Of a stretch of 11,925 nt of DNA, positions 5,864 to 11,706 are shown piece by piece. Source of the stretch: Mucilaginibacter_A sp964244955 (GTDB lineage: Bacteria > Bacteroidota > Bacteroidia > Sphingobacteriales > Sphingobacteriaceae); contig CAXTKQ010000122.1 of the NCBI GenBank assembly GCA_964244955.1, positions 1-11,925 of the forward strand, given 5' to 3'. The translations under genes were made by a program, and so were the position numbers. The notes beneath the pieces were generated by a model. It saw only the letters and a program-made list of their open reading frames with translations. It did no database searches and had not been told where the DNA came from. Numbering within the stretch: the first letter of the stretch is position 1; each line of letters opens with the position of its first letter.

Positions 5864-6330
5864 TCTGTTTCTTTAGAAATGCTTTTTTTGTGGGTGGTGA
5901 TTTTATCTAAATGGTTTTTCTTGGCGGCGTCAATGGAGTGCGAAGTATGAATATCGTTCTCATTTTTGGCCAGCTCTGTTAACGTACAATAAAACTCGTG
6001 CAATTTGTCCAACTCTTTTTCCGACAAATCTTCTACACTTACCATCCGGTTACTGGCAAATTTATTAGCGGCAATCAATTCGTTCAGCTTTAAATGAATG
6101 GCTTTTGAATCCTTGTTCTGTGATTTTTGAATTAAAAAAACCATCAGAAAAGTAACAATGGTTGTGCCTGTATTGATGACCAATTGCCAAACATCTGAAT
6201 AATGGAAAACCGGCCCGGTTATTCCCCACACCATAATAATCACAACGGCTATGATAAATGCCGTTGCACTTCCGGTTGCTTTGGTTGCCCAATTGGCAAA
6301 ACGCTCAAATAAATTACTATTTTGTACCAT
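5860..6330 (-). CDS. Low-affinity iron permease family membrane protein
   Basis: 156 residues. Two membrane segments are visible, about 22-42 (TAFIIAVVIIMVWGITGPVF) and 48-68 (WQLVINTGTTIVTFLMVFLI), followed by the family's conserved IQKSQNKDSKAIHLKLNELI stretch (67-86) and a charged cytoplasmic tail. This pattern is that of the Iron_permease family (named after yeast Fet4), whose bacterial members are short two-helix proteins; iron transport by them is not established. The first ATG (6330) gives a sensible N-terminus. It is transcribed with the GNAT gene (ATGA overlap). An aldolase terminator lies directly upstream, so the pair needs its own promoter in the 6331-6366 stretch; none was recognised with confidence. 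Confidence 0.88.
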   Translation of the reverse strand: MVQNSNLFERFANWATKATGSATAFIIAVVIIMVWGITGPVFHYSDVWQLVINTGTTIVTFLMVFLIQKSQNKDSKAIHLKLNELIAANKFASNRMVSVEDLSEKELDKLHEFYCTLTELAKNENDIHTSHSIDAAKKNHLDKITTHKKSISKETE

Positions 6331-6366
6331 AGTTTTTTAGGTTGAAATTTCGCTTAAACAAAGAAA

Positions 6367-6391
6367 CGCCATTGCATCTAAAACAATGGCG
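6367..6391 (-). terminator. Terminator hairpin after the aldolase gene
   Basis: Perfect 8-bp stem CGCCATTG (6367-6374) / CAATGGCG (6384-6391), nine-base loop. On the minus strand, downstream of the aldolase stop, it is followed by TTTCTTTGTTT. On the plus strand it is followed by CTTCTTTTA, so it could act in both directions, but only the aldolase transcript enters it. Confidence 0.8.
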
Positions 6392-6400
6392 CTTCTTTTA
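6391..6400 (+). repeat. Dispersed repeat, 10-base core only
   Basis: GCTTCTTTTA (last ten of the 12-mer) overlaps the end of the terminator stem and continues TCGGTATAAATTAC, in line with the extended pattern. The first two motif bases (AT) are replaced by GC, which the hairpin stem needs. Confidence 0.65.
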
Positions 6401-6414
6401 TCGGTATAAATTAC

Positions 6415-7494
6415 TTACAGTTTTTCGTTTACGTTGATGCAATTGAGGTCATCAAAAGCAACAGTCAGGCGTTTTACAAAGTTTTCTTCGCCTTTGCGCA
6501 GCCAAACACGTGGGTCGTAATACTTTTTGTTTGGCGCATCTTCTTTGCCCGGGCTGCCAATTTGCGTTTGCAAAAAGCCTTCGTTGGCGTGGTAATAATT
6601 TAAAATCCCCTCCCAAAAAGCCCATTGCATATCGGTGTCCAAATTCATTTTGATGGCACCGTATGAAATTGCTTCGCGGATTTCTGCCTGTGTAGAACCA
6701 GAACCGCCATGAAAAACAAAATTTATCGGTTTTTCTGCTTCCAAATTAAAATTCTGTTTTACATATTCCTGCGAATTGTGCAAAATTACAGGCTGCAATT
6801 TTACGTTTCCGGGCTTATAAACGCCGTGCACGTTTCCAAAAGCAGCAGCAATGGTAAAACGGTCGCTCACTTTGCTGAGCTGCTCATAAGCATAAGCCAC
6901 ATCTTCGGGCTGCGTGTACAAGCGCGAACTGTCAACATGAGAATTATCTACGCCGTCTTCTTCTCCGCCGGTTACGCCCAATTCAATTTCCAAAGTCATG
7001 CCTAATTTTGACATCCGTTCTAAGTACTTCGAAGACGTTTCGATGTTTTCTTCAATCGGTTCTTCGGAAAGGTCAAGCATGTGCGAAGAGAACAAGGGTT
7101 TATTATGTTCTGCAAAAAAGCGTTCGCCATGCGCCAACAAGCCGTCAATCCAGGGCAACAGCTTTTTTGCGGCATGGTCGGTATGCAAAATAACGGCAAC
7201 ACCATACTGTTCGGCCAATAAATGCACATGGGTTGCAGCAGAAACCGCGCCCAAAATACAAGCCTGCAACTGTTCGTTGTTAAGTGATTTGCCCGCATAA
7301 AATTGTGCGCCGCCATTAGAAAGCTGGATGATGACCGGAGAATTGACTGCTTTTGCAGTTTCCATAACGGCGTTAACGGTATTGGTGTTCACCACGTTGA
7401 CTGCTGGCAGGGCAAACTGGTGTTGTTTTGCCAATTCAAACAATTGCTGTACCTGGTCGCCATGCAGTACGCCTTTAAAATTTTTAAGATCCAT
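6415..7494 (-). CDS. fbaA: Class II fructose-bisphosphate aldolase
   Basis: 359 residues from the ATG at 7494, the same length as E. coli FbaA, so class IIA. It splits fructose-1,6-bisphosphate into glyceraldehyde-3-phosphate and dihydroxyacetone phosphate, and the reverse, in glycolysis and gluconeogenesis. Catalytic and zinc sites are intact: HTDHAAKK with Asp106 and His107, LEIELGVTGGEEDG with Glu169/Glu171, NVHGVYKPG with His223, FHGGSGS with His262, and the phosphate-binding NLDTD (284-288). A longer frame begins at 7551, but its extra 19 residues are unlike the family and overlap the promoter, so 7494 is chosen. It is divergent from accD and ends in a hairpin terminator. Cytoplasmic and probably highly expressed. 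Confidence 0.97.
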   Translation of the reverse strand: MDLKNFKGVLHGDQVQQLFELAKQHQFALPAVNVVNTNTVNAVMETAKAVNSPVIIQLSNGGAQFYAGKSLNNEQLQACILGAVSAATHVHLLAEQYGVAVILHTDHAAKKLLPWIDGLLAHGERFFAEHNKPLFSSHMLDLSEEPIEENIETSSKYLERMSKLGMTLEIELGVTGGEEDGVDNSHVDSSRLYTQPEDVAYAYEQLSKVSDRFTIAAAFGNVHGVYKPGNVKLQPVILHNSQEYVKQNFNLEAEKPINFVFHGGSGSTQAEIREAISYGAIKMNLDTDMQWAFWEGILNYYHANEGFLQTQIGSPGKEDAPNKKYYDPRVWLRKGEENFVKRLTVAFDDLNCINVNEKL

Positions 7495-7521
7495 AATAAT
7501 TGTGATGTACTTTTTAAAAAC

Positions 7522-7551
7522 CGAAGTTAAATAAAATACATTTCTGCACAA
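7522..7551 (-). promoter_or_regulatory. Bacteroidota-type promoter for the aldolase gene
   Basis: On the minus strand, TTG (7551-7549) at -33, 19 bases, then TAACTTCG (7529-7522), a 7-of-8-type match (one mismatch) to the -7 consensus TAnnTTTG of Bacteroidota primary sigma factor. It would start transcription near 7515, about 20 bases before the ATG at 7494. Confidence 0.55.
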
Positions 7552-7614
7552 TAAATTCTGCTATATAAACCACGACGGTTTTTTTCGTTAATTTGTGCAT
7601 TAAAAACAGTATAG

Positions 7615-8460
7615 ATGGCTTGGTTTAAAAGGGAAGAAAAAGGGATAATTACAACAACAAAAGAGAAAAAAGAGGCACCCGATGGCATTTGGAACAAATG
7701 CCCAAACTGCAAAAAGCCGCTGCACTACTCAGAACAAGTTGAAAATCAGTATGTTTGTCATTATTGTGGTTTCCATATGCGCATTGGTTCTAAAGAATAT
7801 TTTTCAATACTGTTTGATGACAACCAGTTTACAGAGCTTTTCCCGAATATGGTCTCTGCCGATCCGCTCAATTTTGCCGATACCAAAAAATATACCGAAC
7901 GGCTGGAAGAAAGCAAAAGAAAAACCGGTTTAAAAGATGCGATTCGATCAGCACACGGAAAAATTGAAGGCCATGATTTGGTGATTGCCTGTATGGATTT
8001 TACGTTTATCGGCGGTTCGATGGGTTCTGTTGTTGGCGAAAAGATTTCCAGGAGCATTGATTATTGCATCGAACACCGAATGCCTTTTTTAATGATCTCC
8101 AAATCCGGCGGTGCGCGCATGATGGAGGCGGCCTTTTCGCTGATGCAAATGGCCAAAACTTCGGCCAAGCTGGCTTTGCTGGCCCAGGCCAAATTGCCTT
8201 ATATTTCTTTGCTGACCGACCCAACTACTGGAGGCGTTACCGCATCCTATGCCATGCTGGGCGATATCAATGTATCGGAACCAGGCGCGCTGATTGGTTT
8301 TGCCGGCCCGCGCGTAATCAAAGAAACCATCAAAAAAGATTTGCCAAAAGGTTTCCAAACAGCCGAATTTGTTTTAGGGCATGGTTTTTTAGATTTTATT
8401 GTTGACCGCCGGAAAATGAAAGAAAAGTTGGGCGCATTTATCAAGTTGACGAATAACTAA
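7615..8460 (+). CDS. accD: Acetyl-CoA carboxylase carboxyltransferase subunit beta
   Basis: 281 residues, full length. With AccA it forms the carboxyltransferase that moves CO2 from biotin on AccB to acetyl-CoA, making malonyl-CoA for fatty acid synthesis. The N-terminal zinc ribbon is complete: CPNC (Cys29, Cys32) and CHYC (Cys48, Cys51). The crotonase-like core shows GGSMGSVVGEKI, SKSGGARMMEAAFSLMQMAK and LTDPTTGGVTASYAMLGD, then the oxyanion-region GALIGFAGPRVIKETI, and ends FVLGHGFLDFIVDRRKMKEKL. The ATG at 7615 is the only sensible start. It is divergent from the aldolase gene, so the 120-bp gap 7495-7614 should hold both promoters; TTAATTTG at 7588-7595 resembles a -7 element for accD, without a clear -33 box. 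Confidence 0.97.
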   Translation: MAWFKREEKGIITTTKEKKEAPDGIWNKCPNCKKPLHYSEQVENQYVCHYCGFHMRIGSKEYFSILFDDNQFTELFPNMVSADPLNFADTKKYTERLEESKRKTGLKDAIRSAHGKIEGHDLVIACMDFTFIGGSMGSVVGEKISRSIDYCIEHRMPFLMISKSGGARMMEAAFSLMQMAKTSAKLALLAQAKLPYISLLTDPTTGGVTASYAMLGDINVSEPGALIGFAGPRVIKETIKKDLPKGFQTAEFVLGHGFLDFIVDRRKMKEKLGAFIKLTNN

Positions 8461-8538
8461 TTTTTTTAGCTTTTTTTGGTTCTTTTAAAACAATCAAATT
8501 TTTTTTGGGTTGATAATAGGAAACCAAAAAACAACAAC

Positions 8539-8808
8539 ATGAACCCATCAAAAGAAAACGATCAGTTAGATCAAGACCAAAATAATACCGATAAAAACAG
8601 TACCCACGCAACTGATAATACCAACACGGTAAAAGACCCGGACACCTGGACAACAGGAAGCGAGCCGATGACAGGCGCACAGCACTCTTACCTGAAAACA
8701 TTATCAGACCAGGCCGGCGAAGAAGTCGACGAAACTTTAAACAAAGCAGAAGCATCTAAAAAAATTGATGAACTGCAACATAAAACCGGACGTGGATTAG
8801 ACGACTGA
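8539..8808 (+). CDS. DUF3072 family protein
   Basis: 89 residues from the ATG at 8539. The first 35 or so residues are very polar and Asn/Asp/Gln-rich (likely disordered). The rest is the DUF3072 core: DPDTWTTGSEPMTGAQHSYLKTL, then EEVDETLNKAEASKKIDELQHKTGRG. It is cytosolic with no known function; such proteins are common in Bacteroidota, Proteobacteria and Actinobacteria. The frame extends upstream to 8476, but that part is translated T-rich leader and is unlike the family, so the ATG is preferred. A clear terminator follows 26 bases after the stop, so it is probably a single-gene transcript. Confidence 0.88.
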   Translation: MNPSKENDQLDQDQNNTDKNSTHATDNTNTVKDPDTWTTGSEPMTGAQHSYLKTLSDQAGEEVDETLNKAEASKKIDELQHKTGRGLDD

Positions 8809-8834
8809 GCAAGTTTTGCCGCTTTTTAAAAAAT

Positions 8835-8864
8835 AAGTGCTTCTTTTAGGGGCACTTTTTTTGT
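8835..8864 (+). terminator. Intrinsic terminator with the dispersed 12-mer in its stem and loop
   Basis: Stem AAGTGC (8835-8840) / GCACTT (8852-8857), 11-base loop, and a seven-base T run (8856-8862). It ends the DUF3072 transcript. The left arm and loop contain the motif variant GTGCTTCTTTTA. Confidence 0.85.
8837..8848 (+). repeat. Dispersed 12-mer variant (first base G) in terminator
   Basis: GTGCTTCTTTTA. The G replacing A pairs with C of the right arm (GCAC), whereas the copy at 10369 keeps A and pairs with T (GCAT): a compensatory pair between two copies. Confidence 0.75.
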
Positions 8865-8893
8865 TTGCTAACTTTCAAATTAGATTAATTTTT

Positions 8894-9469
8894 ATGCCTG
8901 AGGATAAACCAGAACAGCCGATAAAGCAAATTTTATGTTTCGGCAATAGTTTGACTGCCGGTTATGGTTTGCCATCGCAGCAAGCGTTTCCATCTTTAAT
9001 TCAGCAAAAAATTAATGCCCACAAACTTCCGTACAAAGTAATTAACGCAGGTTTAAGCGGAGAAACTTCGGTTGGGGGCAAAAGCAGGATTTTAAATTTG
9101 ATAGACCGGCAAATAGATGTTTTTGTGCTGGAGTTGGGCATTAATGATATTTTGCGCGGCATAACCGTTGCAGATACTTTAAACAACTTGCAATTTATCA
9201 TTGACCTGGTGAAACTAAAGCACCCAAACGTAAAAATGCTTTTGCTGGGGATGGAACTGCCATCGTTTTTGACTGGCCATATTTTGAAAGATTTCCGTTT
9301 GCTCTTTCGGCAGTTGGCCGATAAAAACAAGATGGCTTTTGTCCCGTTTTTGCTGAACGGCGTTGCTGGAAACCGCTTGCTGAACCTGCCAGATGGCGTA
9401 CACCCAAACGCAAAAGGCTATGAAATTGTAGCAGGAAATGTTTGGGACGTATTAAAAAAAATATTGTAA
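8894..9469 (+). CDS. SGNH/GDSL hydrolase, TesA-like arylesterase/lysophospholipase
   Basis: 191 residues from the ATG at 8894. All SGNH blocks are present: FGNSLTAGYGL with nucleophile Ser19, NAGLSGET with oxyanion Gly56, LGINDILRG with Asn84, and PDGVHPNAKGY with Asp167 and His170. The length and the GNSLTAGYGL and GLSGETS wording match the TesA/arylesterase branch, which hydrolyses thioesters, aryl esters and lysophospholipids. TesA relatives usually carry a signal peptide or lipobox. Here the ATG gives none, while a longer frame from GTG 8837 would add a hydrophobic leader (LLLGALFLFANF), but that leader is simply the translated terminator and T run. I favour 8894 and a cytoplasmic enzyme, with the start uncertain. 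It stands as a single gene; the 12-mer follows four bases after the stop. Confidence 0.92.
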   Translation: MPEDKPEQPIKQILCFGNSLTAGYGLPSQQAFPSLIQQKINAHKLPYKVINAGLSGETSVGGKSRILNLIDRQIDVFVLELGINDILRGITVADTLNNLQFIIDLVKLKHPNVKMLLLGMELPSFLTGHILKDFRLLFRQLADKNKMAFVPFLLNGVAGNRLLNLPDGVHPNAKGYEIVAGNVWDVLKKIL

Positions 9470-9473
9470 GCAG

Positions 9474-9485
9474 GTGCTTCTTTTA
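9474..9485 (+). repeat. Dispersed 12-mer variant (first base G) after the tesA-like stop
   Basis: GTGCTTCTTTTA begins four bases after the stop and continues CCGGCCAAATTTTGG, which matches the extended pattern well. Only a GGT/ACC pairing is possible locally, so no real hairpin is formed here. Confidence 0.75.
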
Positions 9486-9535
9486 CCGGCCAAATTTTGG
9501 GCAAGTTTATACTTTCCATAATTTAAAAACCGATG

Positions 9536-9559
9536 CTAAACCAAGGGCAGCCGGTTTAG
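9536..9559 (-). terminator. Hairpin at the end of the minus-strand small gene
   Basis: Perfect 7-bp stem CTAAACC (9536-9542) / GGTTTAG (9553-9559), ten-base loop. Its right arm includes the TAA stop (9558-9556) of the gene; on the minus strand it is followed by CATCGGTTTTTAAATT. Probable terminator between convergent genes, with a modest T run. Confidence 0.5.
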
Positions 9560-9840
9560 TTAAAGGTTATTTTTGGCCTTGCACTTGTTAAAAACGCTAA
9601 AACTTTTACAATAAACCGGCTCTTGCTAAATAAATCCGGGTTTTTGATAATACAATATTGCAGCAGGTTATTGTTGCATTCATCCTGCAGCCCGTTCAAG
9701 TATTGGCAGTATTCATTTTCAGTCGTAAACACGAGTTTAAAATTGTCTTTAACCGTGCAAACAGGCAAGGGCAATTTATATTTTTCAAAATCCGCAATTG
9801 TAAACTTAGAGGGCAGTATTTCTAAAAAAGCTTCATTCAT
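9556..9840 (-). CDS. Hypothetical protein, 94 residues
   Basis: No family recognised. The protein begins MNEAFLEILPSKFTIADFEKYKLPLPV, with no signal peptide or membrane segment, and has four Cys (VCTV, EYCQY, DECNN, QYCII) spread without a metal-site pattern. The C-terminal third is basic and hydrophobic (SKSRFIVKVLAFLTSARPK). Codon use resembles the neighbours and the frame runs opposite to them with its own hairpin at the end, which supports a real gene. It is convergent with the tesA-like gene and divergent from the coiled-coil gene at 9962; the 121-bp AT-rich gap between them probably holds both promoters. Confidence 0.6.
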   Translation of the reverse strand: MNEAFLEILPSKFTIADFEKYKLPLPVCTVKDNFKLVFTTENEYCQYLNGLQDECNNNLLQYCIIKNPDLFSKSRFIVKVLAFLTSARPKITFN

Positions 9841-9961
9841 AATACAACATTTATGAAGTATGGAAAGTTGATAGGATCTAATTAATTATCAAAAGATTAG
9901 AATTAATTAAAACTTGTACGCAGATTTAAAACTAAGGTTGCAGTTTCGCCGTAACTATTTT

Positions 9962-10150
9962 ATGGAAAATTACAAGACCTATCGAAACCTGAAATCTAAC
10001 CTGCAAAAAAAGAAAATCAGGCTGGCAGATTTAAAATTGAAGTTGACCGAGGTTAAAGTTCAAATAGAAACTTTAGAAGTTGAAATTGAAGAAGACATTA
10101 ACGGCTTAAACATGGTTTTTGACAGTATTATCAGCCAAAGGACCAATTAA
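9962..10150 (+). CDS. Small predicted coiled-coil protein
   Basis: 62 residues from the ATG at 9962 (MENYKTYRNLKSNLQKK...). Almost the entire protein is a charged helix with heptad-like spacing of Leu/Ile/Val (LADLKLKL, VKVQIETLEVEIEE), basic in the first half and acidic in the second; it ends DSIISQRTN. Short proteins with this shape occur across Bacteroidota and often remain unnamed. An upstream TTG start would add residues without coiled-coil character, so the ATG is preferred. It lies 36 bases before the small lipoprotein gene, in the same direction, so a shared transcript is likely. Function unknown. Confidence 0.65.
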   Translation: MENYKTYRNLKSNLQKKKIRLADLKLKLTEVKVQIETLEVEIEEDINGLNMVFDSIISQRTN

Positions 10151-10186
10151 ACCTGATCTAAAATTGAAACTATAAAAACAACACTG

Positions 10187-10339
10187 ATGAAACTTATACA
10201 TTTGTACTTTCTGGTTTTTTTAAGTTTGGTTTCTTGCCAGAAAAGCAAATCAAAAGCCGCTGAAAACCTGAAAGCAGTGCAAGACACAACCAAAAAAACC
10301 GACACCAAAAAGAAAGCAATCTTGAACCATCGGTTTTGA
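10187..10339 (+). CDS. Small lipoprotein, 50 residues
   Basis: The gene reads MKLIHLYFLVFLSLVSC and then a lysine-rich tail. It has a short basic n-region, a hydrophobic core and a perfect lipobox LVSC with Cys17, so signal peptidase II processing and lipidation are expected. The mature part is only 34 residues and very basic (KSKSKAA, TTKKTDTKKKA), likely disordered. The residues after Cys (QKSKSK) lack the acidic surface-export signal of some Bacteroidota, so an inner-leaflet location is more likely. It sits 36 bases after the coiled-coil gene, and the copy of the 12-mer at 10369 with its hairpin follows 30 bases after the stop. No known family. Confidence 0.55.
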   Translation: MKLIHLYFLVFLSLVSCQKSKSKAAENLKAVQDTTKKTDTKKKAILNHRF

Positions 10340-10368
10340 TTGATCAATCAAAAAAGTTTTTAAAATTA

Positions 10369-10380
10369 ATGCTTCTTTTA
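10369..10380 (+). repeat. Dispersed 12-mer, exact, in hairpin
   Basis: ATGCTTCTTTTA 30 bases after the lipoprotein stop. Here the motif's first four bases start a hairpin with GCAT. Confidence 0.8.
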
Positions 10381-10394
10381 GCATACATTTTTTG
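10369..10394 (+). terminator. Probable weak terminator containing the 12-mer
   Basis: ATGC (10369-10372) pairs with GCAT (10381-10384) around loop TTCTTTTA, followed by ACATTTTTTG. The layout is the same as at 8835-8864 but with a short 4-bp stem, so its efficiency may be low. Confidence 0.5.
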
Positions 10395-10444
10395 TTAAAC
10401 ATTTCGTTGTATGTTTTTTATCTTACAATCAACCATAAAAATAT

Positions 10445-10891
10445 ATGATGTTAAAATCTATATTCACTGCTGTTTTTTGTTGCACAGTTTTTTTCTGTTC
10501 GGCACAAAAACAATTGTTGTCTTACCCTGACTTGCAATCTATTGTTCAAAACAATCCGGCCCAAATTATTACTTTTTTAAAGGAAAAGAACTATCAGGTT
10601 TTGCCTGCTTCAAACAACAATAATTTGCATTTTTTAGGCTTGATTGCAGATGAAGATTATACCGATGTTGCCATTAGTTTTGAGAAACGCCATACCATAA
10701 TCCACCTCACCACAACCAACCAGCCACAAGTTGCAGTGCTACAAAAATACCTCCAAAGTTATAACGGTAAAAACAGCAAAGGCTTTACCATTTACCGCGT
10801 AAAAGATGGAGCCTTTGCTACAATTGCCCTTAAAGAAAACGAACCTAAAGTAAATAGTTTAAAAGTTTACAACATTGATCTGGAAAATTAA
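10445..10891 (+). CDS. Secreted hypothetical protein
   Basis: 148 residues from ATG 10445 (a second ATG follows at once, at 10448). The first 20 residues form a signal peptide (MMLKSIFTAVFCCTVFFCSA, followed by Gln21), with a probable cut near the FCSAQ segment; export to the periplasm or beyond is expected. The mature part is soluble, mixed alpha/beta: YPDLQSIVQNNPAQIITFLKEKNYQVL, then DYTDVAISFEKRHTIIHLTT, and PQVAVLQKYLQSYNGK. The pattern of a short repeat-like helix and strand suggests a small domain that I cannot name. It is convergent with the DUF4251 gene, 29 bases away. No neighbour gives a functional hint. Confidence 0.7.
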   Translation: MMLKSIFTAVFCCTVFFCSAQKQLLSYPDLQSIVQNNPAQIITFLKEKNYQVLPASNNNNLHFLGLIADEDYTDVAISFEKRHTIIHLTTTNQPQVAVLQKYLQSYNGKNSKGFTIYRVKDGAFATIALKENEPKVNSLKVYNIDLEN

Positions 10892-10920
10892 GATCTGAAA
10901 TTGGATACTTTTTTTACCGG

Positions 10921-11466
10921 TTATTTTTTATCTTTTGGTTTGTTTTCGGTAATGTAACCGTTAAAAGAAATGGGTTGCCGGTTGTTGCTGATGACGTTTA
11001 AATTGGCATAACCCAAATCAGAAACGGATAAAATCATTTGCCGCGTTTCTTTTATATCATGCGGCACCAGTGTAATTTCCCAGCCGCTTTTTTTGTTGCT
11101 GTTGTTGTAATCAAACTTTTTAGTTTTAAACTGTATCCCGGTTTGGGTCGGGTCGGTTGGGTTCGTCGGAGCAACATAAGCCCGGCCGTAATAGGGCAAA
11201 TAGCAATCAATAGAATCTTTACTGACCGTTACATTGTAATTGTAATTTAACTGAATGTTGCTCCAACCTTGCGGCAAAGCCATTTGTGCCATAAAAACAA
11301 AGTTCTGGTTGTCCATCATGTTTTTTATGGCCTGCTTTTTTTCCGCTGTTTTTTGCGCCCTTGTGGTTTTGGTGTTTTGGGCAGAAGCCGGGTTTGAACT
11401 CAGCAATGTTAAAAACAACAGCACAACACTGCATAAAATATGGATGTAATTGCGTTTGGTATTCAT
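10921..11466 (-). CDS. DUF4251 domain-containing secreted protein
   Basis: 181 residues from the ATG at 11466. An N-terminal signal peptide is clear: MNTKRNYIHI then a hydrophobic core LCSVVLLFLTLLSS and NPASAQ, with cleavage after about residue 29-30. The mature protein begins with a basic helix (TRAQKTAEKKQAIKNMM) and continues with the DUF4251 pattern: FVFMAQMALPQGWSNIQLNYNYNVTVSKDSIDCYLPYYGRAYVAP, then GIQFKTKKFDY and WEITLVPHDIKETRQMILSVS, ending ANLNVISNNRQPISFNGYI. The family is nearly restricted to Bacteroidota and of unknown function; members are periplasmic or outer-membrane associated. A TTG frame extends to 11496 but adds ten residues ahead of the signal peptide, so ATG is preferred. 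Confidence 0.88.
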   Translation of the reverse strand: MNTKRNYIHILCSVVLLFLTLLSSNPASAQNTKTTRAQKTAEKKQAIKNMMDNQNFVFMAQMALPQGWSNIQLNYNYNVTVSKDSIDCYLPYYGRAYVAPTNPTDPTQTGIQFKTKKFDYNNSNKKSGWEITLVPHDIKETRQMILSVSDLGYANLNVISNNRQPISFNGYITENKPKDKK

Positions 11467-11538
11467 GCTAAATAATGTTTTTTGTTTAACCGACAATAGA
11501 ATTAATTAACAACGAAACCAAAGTTCAGTTTAATATAG

Positions 11539-11550
11539 ATGCTTCTTTTA
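11539..11550 (+). repeat. Dispersed 12-mer, exact, upstream of the DUF4251 gene
   Basis: ATGCTTCTTTTA followed by TGACACAAAAATTGC, matching the extended pattern. It is oriented opposite to the copy at 11693-11704, so the two enclose the gap between two minus-strand genes. Confidence 0.8.
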
Positions 11551-11581
11551 TGACACAAAAATTGCTGTATGCTAATTGTAA

Positions 11582-11620
11582 CCCTCCTGGCTCTCAGGCG
11601 GCAATACAAGTTTCAGGGGG
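11582..11620. other. GC-rich block in an AT-rich gap, possible structured RNA or operator
   Basis: CCTG (11586-11589) can pair with CAGG at 11595-11598 (loop GCTCT) or with CAGG at 11614-11617, so two hairpins exclude each other. The preceding CCCT (11582-11585) can also pair with AGGG (11615-11618). The composition stands out from its surroundings. It lies 115 bases or more before the DUF4251 start. No known riboswitch or ncRNA was recognised. Confidence 0.25.
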
Positions 11621-11656
11621 AATAATATTTTAAATAATCGCTTGTTGCAGATACTT

Positions 11657-11697
11657 TTTTATCGGCAAAAAATCAACATCAATTTTTGCCGATAAAA
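11657..11697 (-). terminator. Bidirectional-type terminator after the NDH-2 gene
   Basis: Perfect 15-bp inverted repeat TTTTATCGGCAAAAA (11657-11671) / TTTTTGCCGATAAAA (11683-11697), 11-base loop. On the minus strand it begins ten bases after the NDH-2 stop and ends with a T-rich tail (the arm TTTTTGCCGATAAAA then AAGTATC on that strand), a strong stem with an A/T-rich outer part usable in both directions. The right arm overlaps the 12-mer. Confidence 0.8.
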
Positions 11698-11704
11698 GAA
11701 GCAT
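11693..11704 (-). repeat. Dispersed 12-mer, exact, two bases after the NDH-2 stop
   Basis: On the minus strand ATGCTTCTTTTA follows the TAA stop (11709-11707) after two bases, then TCGGCAAAAATTGATG, the best match to the extended pattern. Its last bases form the outer arm of the terminator stem. Confidence 0.8.
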
Positions 11705-11706
11705 GG

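Noticed and set aside
7495..7551. Upstream start of the aldolase at 7551
   Set aside because: The extra 19 residues are not family-like and would overlap the -33/-7 promoter elements.
8476..8538. Upstream start of the DUF3072 protein
   Set aside because: These codons are T-rich leader; the family core begins after the ATG at 8539.
10147..10347. Minus-strand frame with lipobox-like VVSC as a gene
   Set aside because: Plus-strand lipoprotein is followed by a motif-terminator and follows a gene in the same direction; minus frame has no supporting context.
11571..11625. Known riboswitch (TPP, cobalamin, Moco, SAM) in the gap before the DUF4251 gene
   Set aside because: A CCTGAGAG-like string occurs on the minus strand but none of the conserved cores are present.
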